Shown here: one piece after another, positions 21,829-33,138 of the stretch
Numbering within the stretch: the first letter of the stretch is position 1
Layout of the letters: every line of letters begins with the position of its first letter
Notes under the pieces: model-generated
Databases searched by the model: none
What the model saw: only the letters and a program-made list of their open reading frames with translations
Told to the model about the DNA's origin: nothing
DNA from: Whalleya microplaca
Taxonomy: Eukaryota; Ascomycota; Sordariomycetes; Xylariales; Xylariaceae
Length of the DNA: 64,000 nucleotides
Assembly (NCBI GenBank): GCA_022497155.1
Contig: MU385718.1
Coordinates: 992,001-1,056,000, forward strand
Direction of reading: 5' to 3'
Made by a program: the position numbers and the translations under genes

Positions 21829-23683
21829 ATGCTAGCCAGCCGTTTAATACCTCGGGCTGCTGTCCGGTCAGCGTTGCGCTCTCACACTTCGTAAGTCAAG
21901 CTTCGACCGATCAGCCCGGTCATAAATAACTCGCTCGGTATCGTCCGCTAACCCGAACCTTGCTTCGTCAAGTCTCCGTTCAGTTACCACGCCCGTATCA
22001 CGATGGAGGAGGGGCTATGCCACCGAAGCAGGTCAGATATCCAGCTCTTCCGTGCATTTCGCTATCCGTCGTCCCATGAACTAACCCGGCGCAGAGGAGA
22101 AGGACCTCGTTATCATCGGCGGTGGTGTGGCCGGCTATGTGGCAGCTATCAAGGCTGGCCAGGAAGGGTTAAAGGTATAGCTATACGGGCCCTCTTCTAG
22201 GTCCACTTCATGCCTCATGCCACGCTGTTAGGAAGCCAACTAACGAGCCAATCCCACGACCACAGGTCACCTGCATTGAGAAGCGCGGCAGTCTCGGCGG
22301 TACATGCCTCAACGTCGGCTGCATCCCATCAAAGTCCCTCCTCAACAACTCGCATCTGTACCACACCGTCCTCCACGACACGGCGCCGCGGGGTATCGAA
22401 GTCGGCGATGTCAAACTCAACCTGGACGCTATGATGAAGGCGAAGGACACATCCGTCACTGGTCTGACGAAGGGTATCGAATTCCTCTTCAAGAAGAACG
22501 GCGTCGAGTACATCAAGGGCACCGGCTCTTTCGCCAGCGAACACGAAATCAAGGTCAACCTCAACGATGGCGGCGAGACGAGCGTCATCGGCAAGAACAT
22601 CCTCATTGCTACTGGTAGCGAATCCACCCCCTTCCCCGGCCTCGAAGTCGACGAGGAGCGTGTCATCACCAGCACCGGTGCCCTGTCTCTCCAGAAGGTT
22701 CCCGAGAAGCTGATCGTCATTGGCGGTGGTATCATTGGCCTGGAGATGGGCTCCGTCTGGGCGAGACTAGGCGCTAAGGTTACCGTCGTCGAATTTCTAA
22801 ACCAGATTGGTGGTCCCGGTATGGACACCGAGATCGCCAAGGCGGCGCAGAAACTCCTAAAGAAGCAGGGCATCGAGTTCAAGCTCGGCACCAAGGTAGT
22901 CAGCGGCGACAAGGGCGGCGAGGTTGTCAAGTTAGAGGTCGACTCTGCGAAGGGAGGCAAGCCCGAAACGGTAAGTCATTTTTCTTCTTCCTTTCTCTTT
23001 ACTCAGCGTTGCTCCTTTTCTTTGGTATAAGTGGTGTCTATGTGTCTGACCGGATCATTTGATAGCTTGAGGCGGACGTCGTGCTTGTTGCCATCGGCCG
23101 CCGGCCTTACACCGCCGGGCTCGGCCTCGAGAACGTCGGTCTGGAGGTTGACGAGCGCGGCCGCGTCGTCATCGACTCGGAATACCGCACCAAGGCCTCG
23201 CACATCCGCTGCATCGGCGACGTCACTTTCGGACCTATGCTGGCGCACAAGGCCGAAGAAGAGGCCGTTGCCGCCGTCGAGTTTATCAAGAAGGGCTACG
23301 GCCATGTCAACTACGGTGTCATCCCCTCCGTCATGTACACGCATCCCGAGGTGGCCTGGGTTGGCCAGAATGAGCAGGAACTCAAGGACGCCAAGATCCC
23401 CTACAAGATTGGCACCTTCCCCTTCAGCGCCAACTCCCGTGCGAAGACCAACCTGGACACGGACGGTTTGGTGAAGATGATCGCAGACCCCGAGACCGAC
23501 AGACTACTAGGTGTCCACATCATCGGCCCGAACGCCGGTGAGATGATCGCCGAGGCCACCCTTGCCCTGGAGTACGGCGCGTCGACGGAAGACATCGCGC
23601 GCACGTGTCACGCGCACCCGACATTAGCAGAGGCCTTCAAGGAGGCGGCCATGGCGACGTACTCAAAAGCCATCCACTACTAA
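21829..23683 (+). CDS. LPD1: Dihydrolipoamide dehydrogenase (E3), mitochondrial
   Basis: FAD-dependent E3 subunit that reoxidises dihydrolipoyl groups in the pyruvate, 2-oxoglutarate and branched-chain dehydrogenases and in glycine cleavage, in the mitochondrial matrix. Proposed exons: 21829-21890, 21973-22031, 22095-22174, 22266-22970 and 23066-23683, giving 507 aa, normal for the family. The first ~38 residues form an Arg/Ser-rich matrix presequence ending RRGYATEA. An FAD-binding GGGVAG lies at ~49. Redox cysteines C81 and C86 sit in GGTCLNVGC. The NAD-binding GGGIIGLE is near 221. The catalytic H486/E491 pair lies in HAHPTLAEA. All four introns join in phase. Donor GTATAG at the end of exon 3 is unusual, but the protein join is exact. 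Confidence 0.96.
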
Positions 23684-26131
23684 ATCTGTATATATAGAGA
23701 GAGCGGGTGGTGCCGCGGCAAACGGGAAGGAAGGCTAGCATCGGTGTAAAGGTGTACATTAATACAGCATTTTGAACAAAATAAACGGCCTTTGAAAGAG
23801 TAGTGGTTTGGATAAATGCTAGTAATGCTGCTATTGACGATATGCCATTGCGTCTTTCACTATCTTATAGCACTTTCGTTGTGATTTGAGGTCTAAGCTC
23901 ATTGAGCAGCATTCATATGCGTTTCTAGCTATAGCGCAGGGGACTTGTATGATCCATCTGCCTATTCCATTCAGTAGAAGAGCAAGCCATTAGTAAAGGC
24001 ACTACAGCTACGTGCAGGTTTTTATTCCGTATCAGAGCCCCAGATTTCACATAGACCACAAGCGACAAAGCAGAGCACGGGCACATAAGGTCTATGTCGT
24101 CCTTAACTTATACAAGTGTTCAGAAATACAGCAACTCGCATGGGTATAGCTTTTCCACTGAACCCTTAGGGGTACATGGCACCGGCTTCACATGAGGAGG
24201 TATGTATACTTGGAGCTTCCAGCGGAGGCATTCAGGTGCGTGGACAGCTGCACTTTCGTTATTGTTGTCTTGGGGGTGATCGATTGGAATGCCCCTGGAG
24301 TTGACGCAGGCGTGTGGGGGGGCCTCGAGTATCCAGGGGCCAAGACCCAGGGAATGCGTGCATGATCAGACAGTCGCGATGTGTTTGGGGAGGGGAGATG
24401 GTGTGGGGTGTATTGCAAAATCATCTCGAACGCAGGGTGGTGCCGACTATCTCTAGGGTTGCTCGTATCCAATTCGAGGTGAGCCTATGGCCTGGGGGAG
24501 GGTTTGCAAGGTATACGATAATGATGAAAAATGCCATGCTGTTGGCATGATAAAATAGCGTGACTGGAGGTGTGTCTTTGTATAGGTTCAAGTTAGGAAA
24601 ATCGGGCAAGCGGCTGACTTAACAGCAAACATATATATATACAATTATCAACTACAACAGATTTACAGTTTCATCAATCGTAGGAGGTCTTATGAAAAAG
24701 CGGCTTAAGTGTCGACTCGAAGTCTGGATAACGAGCATAACGACTAGAATCCGAAGCACGATAGCGACACTGATAGGCTAGTGAAAGAATGTATAAACTA
24801 GAATTCGCCTAATAAACATACTGTCATGTCTTTACAGTTAAACTCGGAGACTCGGAGGCAGATTGTACATACAATCCTGTTTTGATACTCTGCTATCGCG
24901 TTAATGTTACGAACGCTTCCCACTTTCATTATCGACTATCAGGTTCGCGGTAAGTTGGTAGTAGAGAGGTTACAAATTAGTGATACACCGTAAGAAAGTA
25001 ATATTCACCTCTCTTCAACAAGTATACTCGTAATCACTCAATAAGCCCCCGCTCCGCCTCACTGTCTCGCAGCTTCGGTTATCGTCTATACTCTATAAAA
25101 GTCTCACTATATCCTCATTAATATCTAATAAGACCTAGTAGGCGGTAACCTCAGGTTATAAACATTGTGACCACAAGGGAAAATTGGAGGCCTCTGTAAG
25201 ACAAGAGCCTTTTCCAGAGGCAGGAGTAATATCAATACGAGAGTTGCTTCCGCTTTTTTAATAATCTATAGACTGCAACTTATCACGATATTAAATTGTA
25301 GTCTTCATAACAAATGCCCCATCTGTAGATACAAAACGAGGTAAACAGTGATGTGCTATTATTTTTCTTATTTTTGGCACCATAAGTATTATCCCAACAG
25401 TTGGGTGCAGTACTGTTGGTGTCAATTTATGTCAGCTACGCTTACATTGCCTGGGTGTCCTGCTGCTTCGGGTGGGATTATGTCCTTCGCATTTCGGCCT
25501 TGGGGGGCGTCAAGTTTGATACGTTATTTAATCATCACATTTGGGAGTGAGCTAAACAATTATGTAAAAGAAGGAAAACCCCAGAGTATCCTTGATACAT
25601 GTAGGTTCTGGGGATGAGCAAGTTTGGGGGCCCCGGGATGGATCAGCGAAGCTGGTGTAATGGGTTGAGGCGACAAAACATCAAACTGATATGCTCCAAG
25701 AATACATCTATATAAGTAACCTCACATCTTTCGTTTCCTCCGAGTGGCTCATCCTGTGAGAAGTGACGGTGTTCACGTCATGCTTCAAGCTGCTAAATCA
25801 ACAAATATCAACTATTCGCCGAGTCCAATAGCATATGGTATTACAGAAGAGAAATTATCTGTAAGAACGCGTCCGATACCTCAGGTAGTTGTGCACCATC
25901 TTACAGTAATACACCTCTGAATATGTTGCTACTTATCTTGCCAATCAGATTCAGTAGTATGAGGGAACTCAACTGGTGATTGGCACCTGACGCCTTACAA
26001 GTACCTAGGTATTCTTGACGAATGGGGTGAGAATATGTGCTCTTTTCGGCAGAGTAAAGTGACAGCACGAAGATTTAAAAAGGCAGACTACACATATTCA
26101 TCAAATCACATTCAGTTTATTTTTCTAATAT
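23684..26131. other. Intergenic region, LPD1 / cystathionine gamma-synthase
   Basis: About 2.45 kb between convergent genes. An AATAAA-like signal near 23779 may belong to LPD1. From about 24600 to 26100 the DNA is moderately AT-rich with no repeat structure. Open frames up to ~95 codons show no motif or splice partner. No RNA gene is recognised. Confidence 0.4.
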
Positions 26132-28016
26132 CTACTCGCTAACTGGAACCGCTTCAGCTGCCTTCAGCGCTTTCGTAAACACAGATCTCAAATCGTCTTC
26201 TAAGCCCACACTCACTCGAAGCAGGTCAGGGTTAACACCGAAACTAGCCGCCCAGTCCAGCTCCTGATAGTGTGCCAGAACGACATACGGTGAGGTAAGC
26301 GTGAAGTTTGTACCCAGACTCGGCCCCTTGGCTGTTTCGAGCGCGTCGTAGAATGCCACCGCGTGCGCCTTGGTTTTAAGCGTGCATGATAGAAGCCCAC
26401 CGTACCCACCATTTGGCAACATACACGCTTCGTAATTAGGCCGTGACTCGTTATACTTCGGGTAGTATACATCGGTCACCAGGGGGTGCGCAACAAGCAC
26501 CTCGCAGATGGCCTCTGCATTCGCGTTAACCCTGTCGATTCTGGTCTTGAAGTCACGGCTGTTCCTCTCCATGAAGACCACGTCTTCGGCCCAGTATGTG
26601 TCCTCGAATTCCCTGGTCATCACAGACTTCAGGGATTCATAGTATCGACTGTTGGGGTTCAAGACAAGACTACCGCCCATGACGTTACAGTCTCCCGAGA
26701 AAATCTTGGTGAGACTGCTCACGACGATGTCGGCAAATGGTAATACGTTGACGTTGACAAAGGTGCCCACTGTTTCGTCCACCACGACTGCAAAGTCATA
26801 GGTATCGGCGAGCCGACGTATGCGGGCGAGGTCAGGACATGACAACAACGGATTGCCAGGAAACTCGCAGAAGAGGCCGAGGAATCTTTCCCCGGCCTTT
26901 AGGCGCTCCTCGAAGTCATCGAGATCTGCAGAGGAACCGCGGCCGTAGAATATGGCACCGGGACCAAATTTCTGCAAGATCTTGAGGGTATCGACATACG
27001 GGAACCCGAAATTAATGCTTTTCCGAGGCTCGCGCGCTTTGAGAAGGGTTTGGTGTGCTGTGAATATGGCGTTCATACCACAGGGCACTAGATAGATGTC
27101 ATCCTCCTTGAAGTTGGAAACACCACGAGCGTTGGATTCCATAGTAGGTAAGGCAGTGGTACTAGTTAGATCGATATCATGAGTGAGAACACCGGCGATG
27201 CGGCGCCTGATGGCGGACTTGGCATTCGGTACCAAGGAAAGGTCAAGATTCCTTCCATATCGCTCCTCCAGAAATCTCGAGCTCTCTAGGTTGTCGGCGG
27301 ACTCCTCGGCAGGGACGTCCGGAGTGGCGGTCTGATGAGAGCCATTAGGGCTATTGACGCCGTCGATGGAACCGGGTCGCTGGTATCTCCTTGGGCCACG
27401 ACATAGCTTGTGCTGCGATGTAGGCGACGTAGGAGATGAAGGTGCTTTCTTTTCGGGGACTAGGACACCCTCCTTGAACAAACCATGGCAGAACTCGGCG
27501 CGCCGGCTAGAAACCCCGTCGCCGGAGTGCTGCCAGTACTGCTTCGCGAAGGGATACGCTTCTTCTGAGCAAAGGACAGCTGAAATGGAGGGTGAAGCAG
27601 ACTGCAGAGCATCAAGGGTCTTTTTGGTCGGGTCCAGGACTAGATGTACGACGCCGAGGTGCGACAAGGCGGACTGCGGAGCTTTGTCACGAATGAAGTC
27701 CAGGCATCGATTTGACGTCTTCTTGGTTGGGAAGAGCATAGCTTTCTGGCCGGCTGTTCCATACTTGGCAACGACATCATTGCAAAAAGCCTGGATGCTC
27801 TTGTGGACGAAGAATCTTGGATAGCCAGTGCTCATGGCATCAAGGACCCATTTCTCACCCTCCTCATATCCCACGTTGGACTTCCATGTTGGCAGTGAGA
27901 CACTCACAGCCTGCGATGTCATCAGTGACCTGCAGTGTCTATATGTATATGTGTGTGGCAAGACTTACATGGGCAGTATTGGGAGGTATGGAGTCTCCAA
28001 GATCAATGAAAGGCAT
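26132..28016 (-). CDS. Cystathionine gamma-synthase (Str2/MetB-type)
   Basis: PLP enzyme of transsulfuration: condenses an O-acyl-homoserine with cysteine to form cystathionine on the way to methionine. Minus-strand exons 28016-27969 and 27910-26132 give 608 aa, typical for fungal enzymes, which carry a longer N-terminal part than bacterial MetB. The start MPFIDLGDSIPPNTAH joins AVSVSLPTWKSNVGYEEGE across a 58-nt intron. A low-complexity insert lies at ~180-225. The C-terminal half is the Cys/Met-metabolism PLP fold with VVDETVGTF and the PLP lysine at K418 (SSLTKIFSG), then GSLVLNP. An alternative start inside the intron gives a non-conserved N-terminus and is rejected. Other members of the PLP family are possible but fit the long N-terminal region less well. 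Confidence 0.88.
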
Positions 28017-28651
28017 GTTGGCGTGGCGATGGGGAGATTCTGGTGTTAATTCTCTGTCTTTCGGCCCCTTTAGAGACGATAGCTTTATTATATGTTGCCC
28101 CTTACAGATTGAAGTGAGTCGAGTGTACCTAGAGGTAGCGCATCCACATAATTAGTCGGCCTGTCGGGGTAATTCTACTTAATTTTCTTGACCGCGCCGA
28201 TGCCGTAATCGGAGTCAAATTTTTTGAGACGACACGACGACTAAGATGCTAGATGGCTTAGATTACTGAGATTCATACTTTATGTGTAGCTCTATGCAGT
28301 TAGTTTACCATTTAAGGCACCATTACATCATTTTTCAATTAAACGGTCTTACATTGGATACCAATACATGTATTATCTCATGCAACTGGTATACCTTATC
28401 ATCATAAGCTACTAACTGTCTGTTAAATATTCTATCACATGCTATATTGTATATTGATATATTAATAGAAACCGGCAGCAGTGCTGATGCTGCCTCATTG
28501 TCCTCGTATAACGGTATATGATTTTGAATGATGAACCTTGCTCGTTCGCTTGGCATATATATGTAAATCATATAGTGCGCCAGATGTGCATGCGTGTATA
28601 TCTCAGGGGTCGCTCAGAACAAACTAGACCTATAGAAGACACTCTGTCGAA
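28017..28651. promoter_or_regulatory. Divergent promoter, cystathionine gamma-synthase / amidohydrolase
   Basis: 635 bp between two genes read outward. The left part is of ordinary composition; 28250-28600 is AT-rich with ATATAT runs near 28555. I found no sulfur-regulator (CYS3/MetR) palindrome matching the full ATGRYRYCAT consensus. Confidence 0.5.
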
Positions 28652-30025
28652 ATGAGGCTTGACAACATAATTTTTCCGTCAAAGGAGGAGTCGGCGGAAG
28701 TAAGTCGATGGGACATCGAACTCGAGAAAGGAGTCGTACGCCAGATCATACCATCGAAGCAAGACAGTGATGCGCCCTCAAAGCTCCTACTGCCTGCTCT
28801 GTGCCACCCCCATATCCATCTTGACAAACCCTTCATCCTGACATGCAACCATGCGACAACGACAGGCTGTCCTAATTACTCTGATCTCGTCCCCAAGGCC
28901 GGTTCATTCTCGGAGGCTTTATCGAACACGTCAAGCGCGAAAGAGCGCTATACCGAAGAAGACCTCTACCTGCGAGGCTCTCAGCTTCTAGCAGCAAGCT
29001 ATAGGCAGGGTGTCACTTCTCTTCGTGCATTCGTTGAGTTAGATCATGTCACTGGAACATTGCCCTTGACCACCGCCATTCGTCTCAGGGAGGACTTCTC
29101 GCACCTGGTCGAGGTGCAGATCTGCGCGTTCGCCCAAGATCCTATCTTCTCGACCTCTCATGGTGAAACAAATCGATCGATCATTGCCGCGGCCTTAAGC
29201 GGCTATGCCTCGTCCATCCAGGTTCTGGGAACTACTCCGTATGTCGAGGAGTCCCGAGAGGCGGCGCTCGAGAACATCGAGTGGGCCATCACCACCGCTA
29301 TACGCCACGGCTTACACCTTGATTTCCACTTAGACTATAACCTCAACCCACCTGATCACTGTGAACCACTGACTATCTCAACAATCGAACTGCTCAAGAA
29401 GCACGATTGGGTCGCGCACGCGGACAGTTCCAAGACAATAGTCCTGGGTCACTGTACGCAGCTTAGTGTCCTCGAAGACTCCGACCTTCAGCAGCTCGCT
29501 CAGTCCATTATTTCGAGCAAGCTTCCGATTCACTTTGTTGGGTTACCAACCAGTGACATATTCATGATGGCCCGGCCGACTGAGGCGACCAAAGCAACAC
29601 ATACCCGGCCGCGCGGGACTCTACAGGTGCCTTCGATGATCAAAGACCTCGGCCTCTCCGCCTGTATCGGCGTGAACAATGTCGGCAACGCCTTCACGCC
29701 TTATGGAACTGGCGACCCCCTGCAGATAGCATCATGGGGTGTGGGGATCTACCACGCCGGGACTACCAGCGACGCAAGGCTGCTGTATGGCTGTGTTAGT
29801 TGGCTGGCTCGGAGAGCGATTGGCCTAGATGCAGGTGCGGACTGCGACGAAGTCGTCGAGGGTCGGTCACTGCGTGGCATGCTCCTAGTCGAGAACATCC
29901 GACATATCGAACTACTAGGTGCCAGTAACGAGGGTGCATTAAAGGTACCCGCGAGACAGCGAACAGGATATAGGGACGTGGTTTGGGATCCGCCCGATGT
30001 GGTGTTGAGATCAGTTGTCGAATAA
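28652..30025 (+). CDS. Metal-dependent amidohydrolase, cytosine-deaminase-like
   Basis: Single-exon protein of 457 aa, an amidohydrolase-superfamily TIM barrel closest in pattern to bacterial-type (CodA) cytosine deaminases and related hydrolases. Metal ligands H54 and H56 lie in HPHIHLDKP. A third region LHLDFHLDYN (~227-236) supplies the next His. VLGHCTQLS gives another His (~272). GVNNVGNAFTPYGTGDPL (~341-358) is where the catalytic Asp normally lies, here in a variant N-N/GTGDPL form. No signal peptide is seen, so it is probably cytosolic. The substrate cannot be read from the sequence: cytosine, isoguanine or another ring amidine are possible. It is divergent from the cystathionine gamma-synthase gene and converges on the SPX-RING gene. 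Confidence 0.8.
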   Translation: MRLDNIIFPSKEESAEVSRWDIELEKGVVRQIIPSKQDSDAPSKLLLPALCHPHIHLDKPFILTCNHATTTGCPNYSDLVPKAGSFSEALSNTSSAKERYTEEDLYLRGSQLLAASYRQGVTSLRAFVELDHVTGTLPLTTAIRLREDFSHLVEVQICAFAQDPIFSTSHGETNRSIIAAALSGYASSIQVLGTTPYVEESREAALENIEWAITTAIRHGLHLDFHLDYNLNPPDHCEPLTISTIELLKKHDWVAHADSSKTIVLGHCTQLSVLEDSDLQQLAQSIISSKLPIHFVGLPTSDIFMMARPTEATKATHTRPRGTLQVPSMIKDLGLSACIGVNNVGNAFTPYGTGDPLQIASWGVGIYHAGTTSDARLLYGCVSWLARRAIGLDAGADCDEVVEGRSLRGMLLVENIRHIELLGASNEGALKVPARQRTGYRDVVWDPPDVVLRSVVE

Positions 30026-30458
30026 ACCCTACTAAAATCCTCATCAGTCCGAAGTGTCGTTCGATTACACTGTAATCTGTTATATATATCGCCGTACAAT
30101 GTCCAATATGGCGTAATCCTTTCTTGACCTAAAGTAGGTATAAGAACAGACTAATGCACACATTTTACTACCAGGAGAGTTTGTCCTCCCAAGACAAGAA
30201 TTGTGCGACAAGTTTGATTAAGCAAATTATCGTGTTATAGCCACGAAATTCTTGGCATTAGCTCACTGGCAAATTGCATGTGACACAGTTGCTAATGAAT
30301 GCTCACACATCATCATCATAAGGTTGAAATCTCTAACACATGGGGTATCTTAATGACTCCTGTCGTCTAAAATGAATAATCTCTCGTCAGCCTATCCGTC
30401 TCTGAGCACATCTATCCTCAAGCAGCCTCCTGGAGAGGGCGTATCACTTGACCCAACC
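30026..30458. other. Convergent spacer, amidohydrolase / SPX-RING gene
   Basis: About 430 bp holding the 3' ends of both genes. It is AT-rich near 30200-30360. No gene is seen. Confidence 0.45.
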
Positions 30459-31988
30459 TCACATCACAGAACAAGGCGAGTCGGAATAGTGGGGGCCGAA
30501 GATCTCCCTGTTCCGTTCTCGCTCGTTGCTTTTGACTTTGTCTTTAACTTCCTTGGCGAAGTATTCGCGAAGGAATGCGGCACGGTCGTTATCGAAATTT
30601 TCTAGGCCGGCTCGCATGATCACATCGGCTCGGCATAGGGGACAGAACCTTTCGCCCTTTTTTGACATCTTGACGAGGCACCGACTGCAAAATATGTGCT
30701 GACAATCCAGTCGGACGGGCCAGTAAGCAACGGCGAGACAGATAGGACAGAGATAATCGTCGAGTTGTGGTACGACCGAGATGAGATCGCCAGACATCTG
30801 GGCGCAGAGATCCTTGGCCACGTTCCCTGCCAACAGCCGTTCGGAGTGGACGGCAACAGGAAATGCGCGGGAAACGCTGAGTGAAGTTCTCTTGTCAAAT
30901 TCTGTGAGGATGGGTTAGAAAAAAGAAACATGGCAACATATTGTATTGTGACAAACTTTTAAGTATCTTGGTTACAGCCAGATTGTTAATCTCTTGAAAT
31001 TTGAGGACCTGAAGAAGCATCGCATTTGTATTGAGAAACCGACTGAAAGCCTGCCGACTGCTCGAGAGCTTGAGGTCATGAACTAGCTTCCTCTTGAGCA
31101 CCTCGCTCTGAAACCACTTCAGCTGTTCTACAGCCTGAGTGCTTGACCTCGCACCGTGGTCGGTCTCTCGAGTGGAGAAAAATATACGGGCTTCCAGGTA
31201 AAGCTCGAAGATGTCGCGCCAAGTTGCTAAATCGCCCCTTGCTTTCCTTCCCTTGGATGGTTTAGTTGAGTCCTTGATCTCTTGACCAAGGACCGTGATC
31301 TGTTTTCGTAACTTGTCCTGCTCTTCCTCCTGGAGCGTGTCTAAATTTGAGACATCGTTCTGCAGGATGTCGAAGAACTCGCTATCAAAGACCAAGGGCA
31401 CCTCAACCCGTTGAACTGGCGACGACTCATTCTGGACAAAATCATTATCGGAAAGGTACTCATTACCCAGGTCGTGGCTATGTTCATCAGAGGGCCTCCT
31501 AGGTCCCACGACTGACGTGTCTTGTGTAGCCGTAGTCTTGGAAGCGATCCTCTTCAGAAACCGTCGCGTAGGGGGTGTCAGCTTTGCATCTACAGCGACA
31601 CCATCTCTTAGATGAATGAAAAAGGTCAACTTTGGCCGAAAGTGTCTGGAATCGGCGTCTGTGTCATCTAAGTGGTAGTGAAAGGCTAAATCGCCCAGCG
31701 GAGATACGGCGGCCGGATCTTTCTGACCGGCGGCCAACCGCGACAAGGTGTCCCTATCGAGGCCCAGTTCCTGGAGCTCGTAGGTGACCTTCTTGAGACA
31801 TTTCTTGAGCTGGCCGTAAGGAATAGCAGTATCCACCCATCGCTGAGGAAAGCCTACATGGGTAGACGTTGATCAGCAAGGGATGGGGTTTGAGATAGCC
31901 AGAGCACAGGCAAAGGCACAGGCACAGCGAGAACAGAACACCTACCTTCTTGCTGCAGGACTTTTCTGAATTCCTGAGCGAACTTCAT
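30459..31988 (-). CDS. SPX-RING E3 ubiquitin ligase
   Basis: Protein joining an N-terminal SPX domain (inositol pyrophosphate/phosphate sensing) to a C-terminal C3HC4 RING finger (ubiquitin ligase). Minus-strand exons 31988-31946, 31853-30957 and 30901-30459 give 460 aa. The first exon supplies MKFAQEFRKVLQQ, and the join GFPQRWVDTAIPYGQLKKCLKK is the SPX start. The second SPX helix region lies at ~255-345, ending LKKFDKRT across intron 2. The RING spans ~365-405 (CPIC, CQHIFCSRC, CPLC). The same architecture is found in S. pombe Pqr1, which limits phosphate uptake, so a role in phosphate homeostasis is inferred. The insert between the SPX halves (~90-170) is acidic and probably disordered. 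It is divergent from JJJ1. Confidence 0.9.
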
Positions 31989-32570
31989 TAGGTCCGCGTT
32001 AGGACAGCCGAGGCAAGCCTGGACGCCACCGGACTTTGATATAGTAGGTACGGTACTGTCTTGGGATGTGATGACTGGGGTAGGTAGTAGGTAGGGACAC
32101 AGCTGACCGAGAAATTGCGAGAACAGGGGGAGATATCGTAGGGAGATATGGTAGTGAAGCTAGGAACGAAGTAGACGGCGTGCAGGTTATTTAATAGGGA
32201 ATAGTAGTTATGACAGTAGTGAATGCCATGACAAAGGTGATGGAGGAGGGATGCATTTTCGCAAGGCGGTCTCGAACCTTATTTATTAATACCCAGATTA
32301 CCTACTAGTTTGAAAAAAAAGAGTGTACAGAATTGGAGCCTCTACCTATTTCTGGTACGTACGCAGCAACCTAAGGTTAGTAGCTCGTGGCGATAACCCT
32401 GTCTCCCTGTCTAGGCAGTCTGCCGTGGTAGCCGTTGGTCTAGGTTAGCTTATAGCGAGTCTTTCGGGTACTAATCCGTACGCATTACTCAGTCAGGCTA
32501 GTCCGTTTGATATATTGTGTATAAGTATAATCCGTATCTATACCGTAATCCATATGTGCTGCGGGCTATA

Positions 32571-32586
32571 TAATCCGTACGGATTA
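32571..32586. promoter_or_regulatory. Perfect 16-bp palindrome TAATCCGTACGGATTA
   Basis: The sequence equals its reverse complement over 16 bp. Half-site AATCCGTA recurs upstream at 32473 and about 32529. A dimeric transcription-factor site is plausible but not shown. Confidence 0.6.
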
Positions 32587-32951
32587 CATTGTAAGTCGGT
32601 CTCATAATAACCAAGTATTCAATAATTGTGCCGATTTCATCAATATTGTGTCAGTGAGTCTTGTATATATAAAAGACTCGGATGCATGTCATAACTTCAA
32701 ACTTGATTTGTGGACAGGCATCGAAAACCATCAACGGTTATACGTAACATGAACCTATCATACAGACTAATTGTATGTATGTATATATCTGAACTAGGTT
32801 AGTAAGGTATGCGGTACGCTGTAGATCAGTCCTGAGGTCCGATTCCCCCGATCTCCCCGAATGCACCGGCGGGGTTGGGATGTAACTGTACATCCGCAGA
32901 TAAATTTATTATTCCATGCGGTGGGCTGCCAGGTGGGGTGACATAAAGACC

Positions 32952-32987
32952 TTTTACATACATTTTTACATACATTTTTACATACAT
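32952..32987 (+). repeat. 12-bp tandem repeat, 3 perfect copies (TTTTACATACAT)
   Basis: Three identical 12-mers back to back, about 150 bp upstream of the JJJ1 start codon. Confidence 0.95.
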
Positions 32988-33138
32988 GTAGAAACATATG
33001 TGTAGAAAGTAGGACCGGTACTTATACATAACGTATAACAATATAATATCAACATTTGCTTAACTACATCTATTCACCTTCTTTATCTGCCCAACACTAC
33101 CTAACCTGACTTGACTAGCTGACTAGTAACCTACAACA

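Larger units (their letters stand above)
31989..33138. promoter_or_regulatory. Divergent promoter, SPX-RING / JJJ1
   Basis: 1.15 kb between divergent genes. It contains three or more AATCCGTA-type motifs (32473-32480, 32529-32536 region) and a perfect 16-bp palindrome at 32571-32586, then a 12-bp tandem repeat at 32952-32987 and pyrimidine-rich DNA shortly before the JJJ1 start. No gene is seen. Confidence 0.5.

Noticed and set aside
25348..25617. 89-codon frame as a small gene
   Set aside because: Trp/Tyr/Phe-rich random-looking sequence in AT-rich spacer, with no support.
27911..27961. Alternative start of cystathionine gamma-synthase inside the first intron
   Set aside because: It replaces the conserved MPFIDLGDSIPPNTAH start with non-conserved residues; the splice signals are good.
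32262..32285. GGTTCGAGACC, a B-box-like sequence on the minus strand
   Set aside because: No A-box upstream, and the T-stem does not pair.
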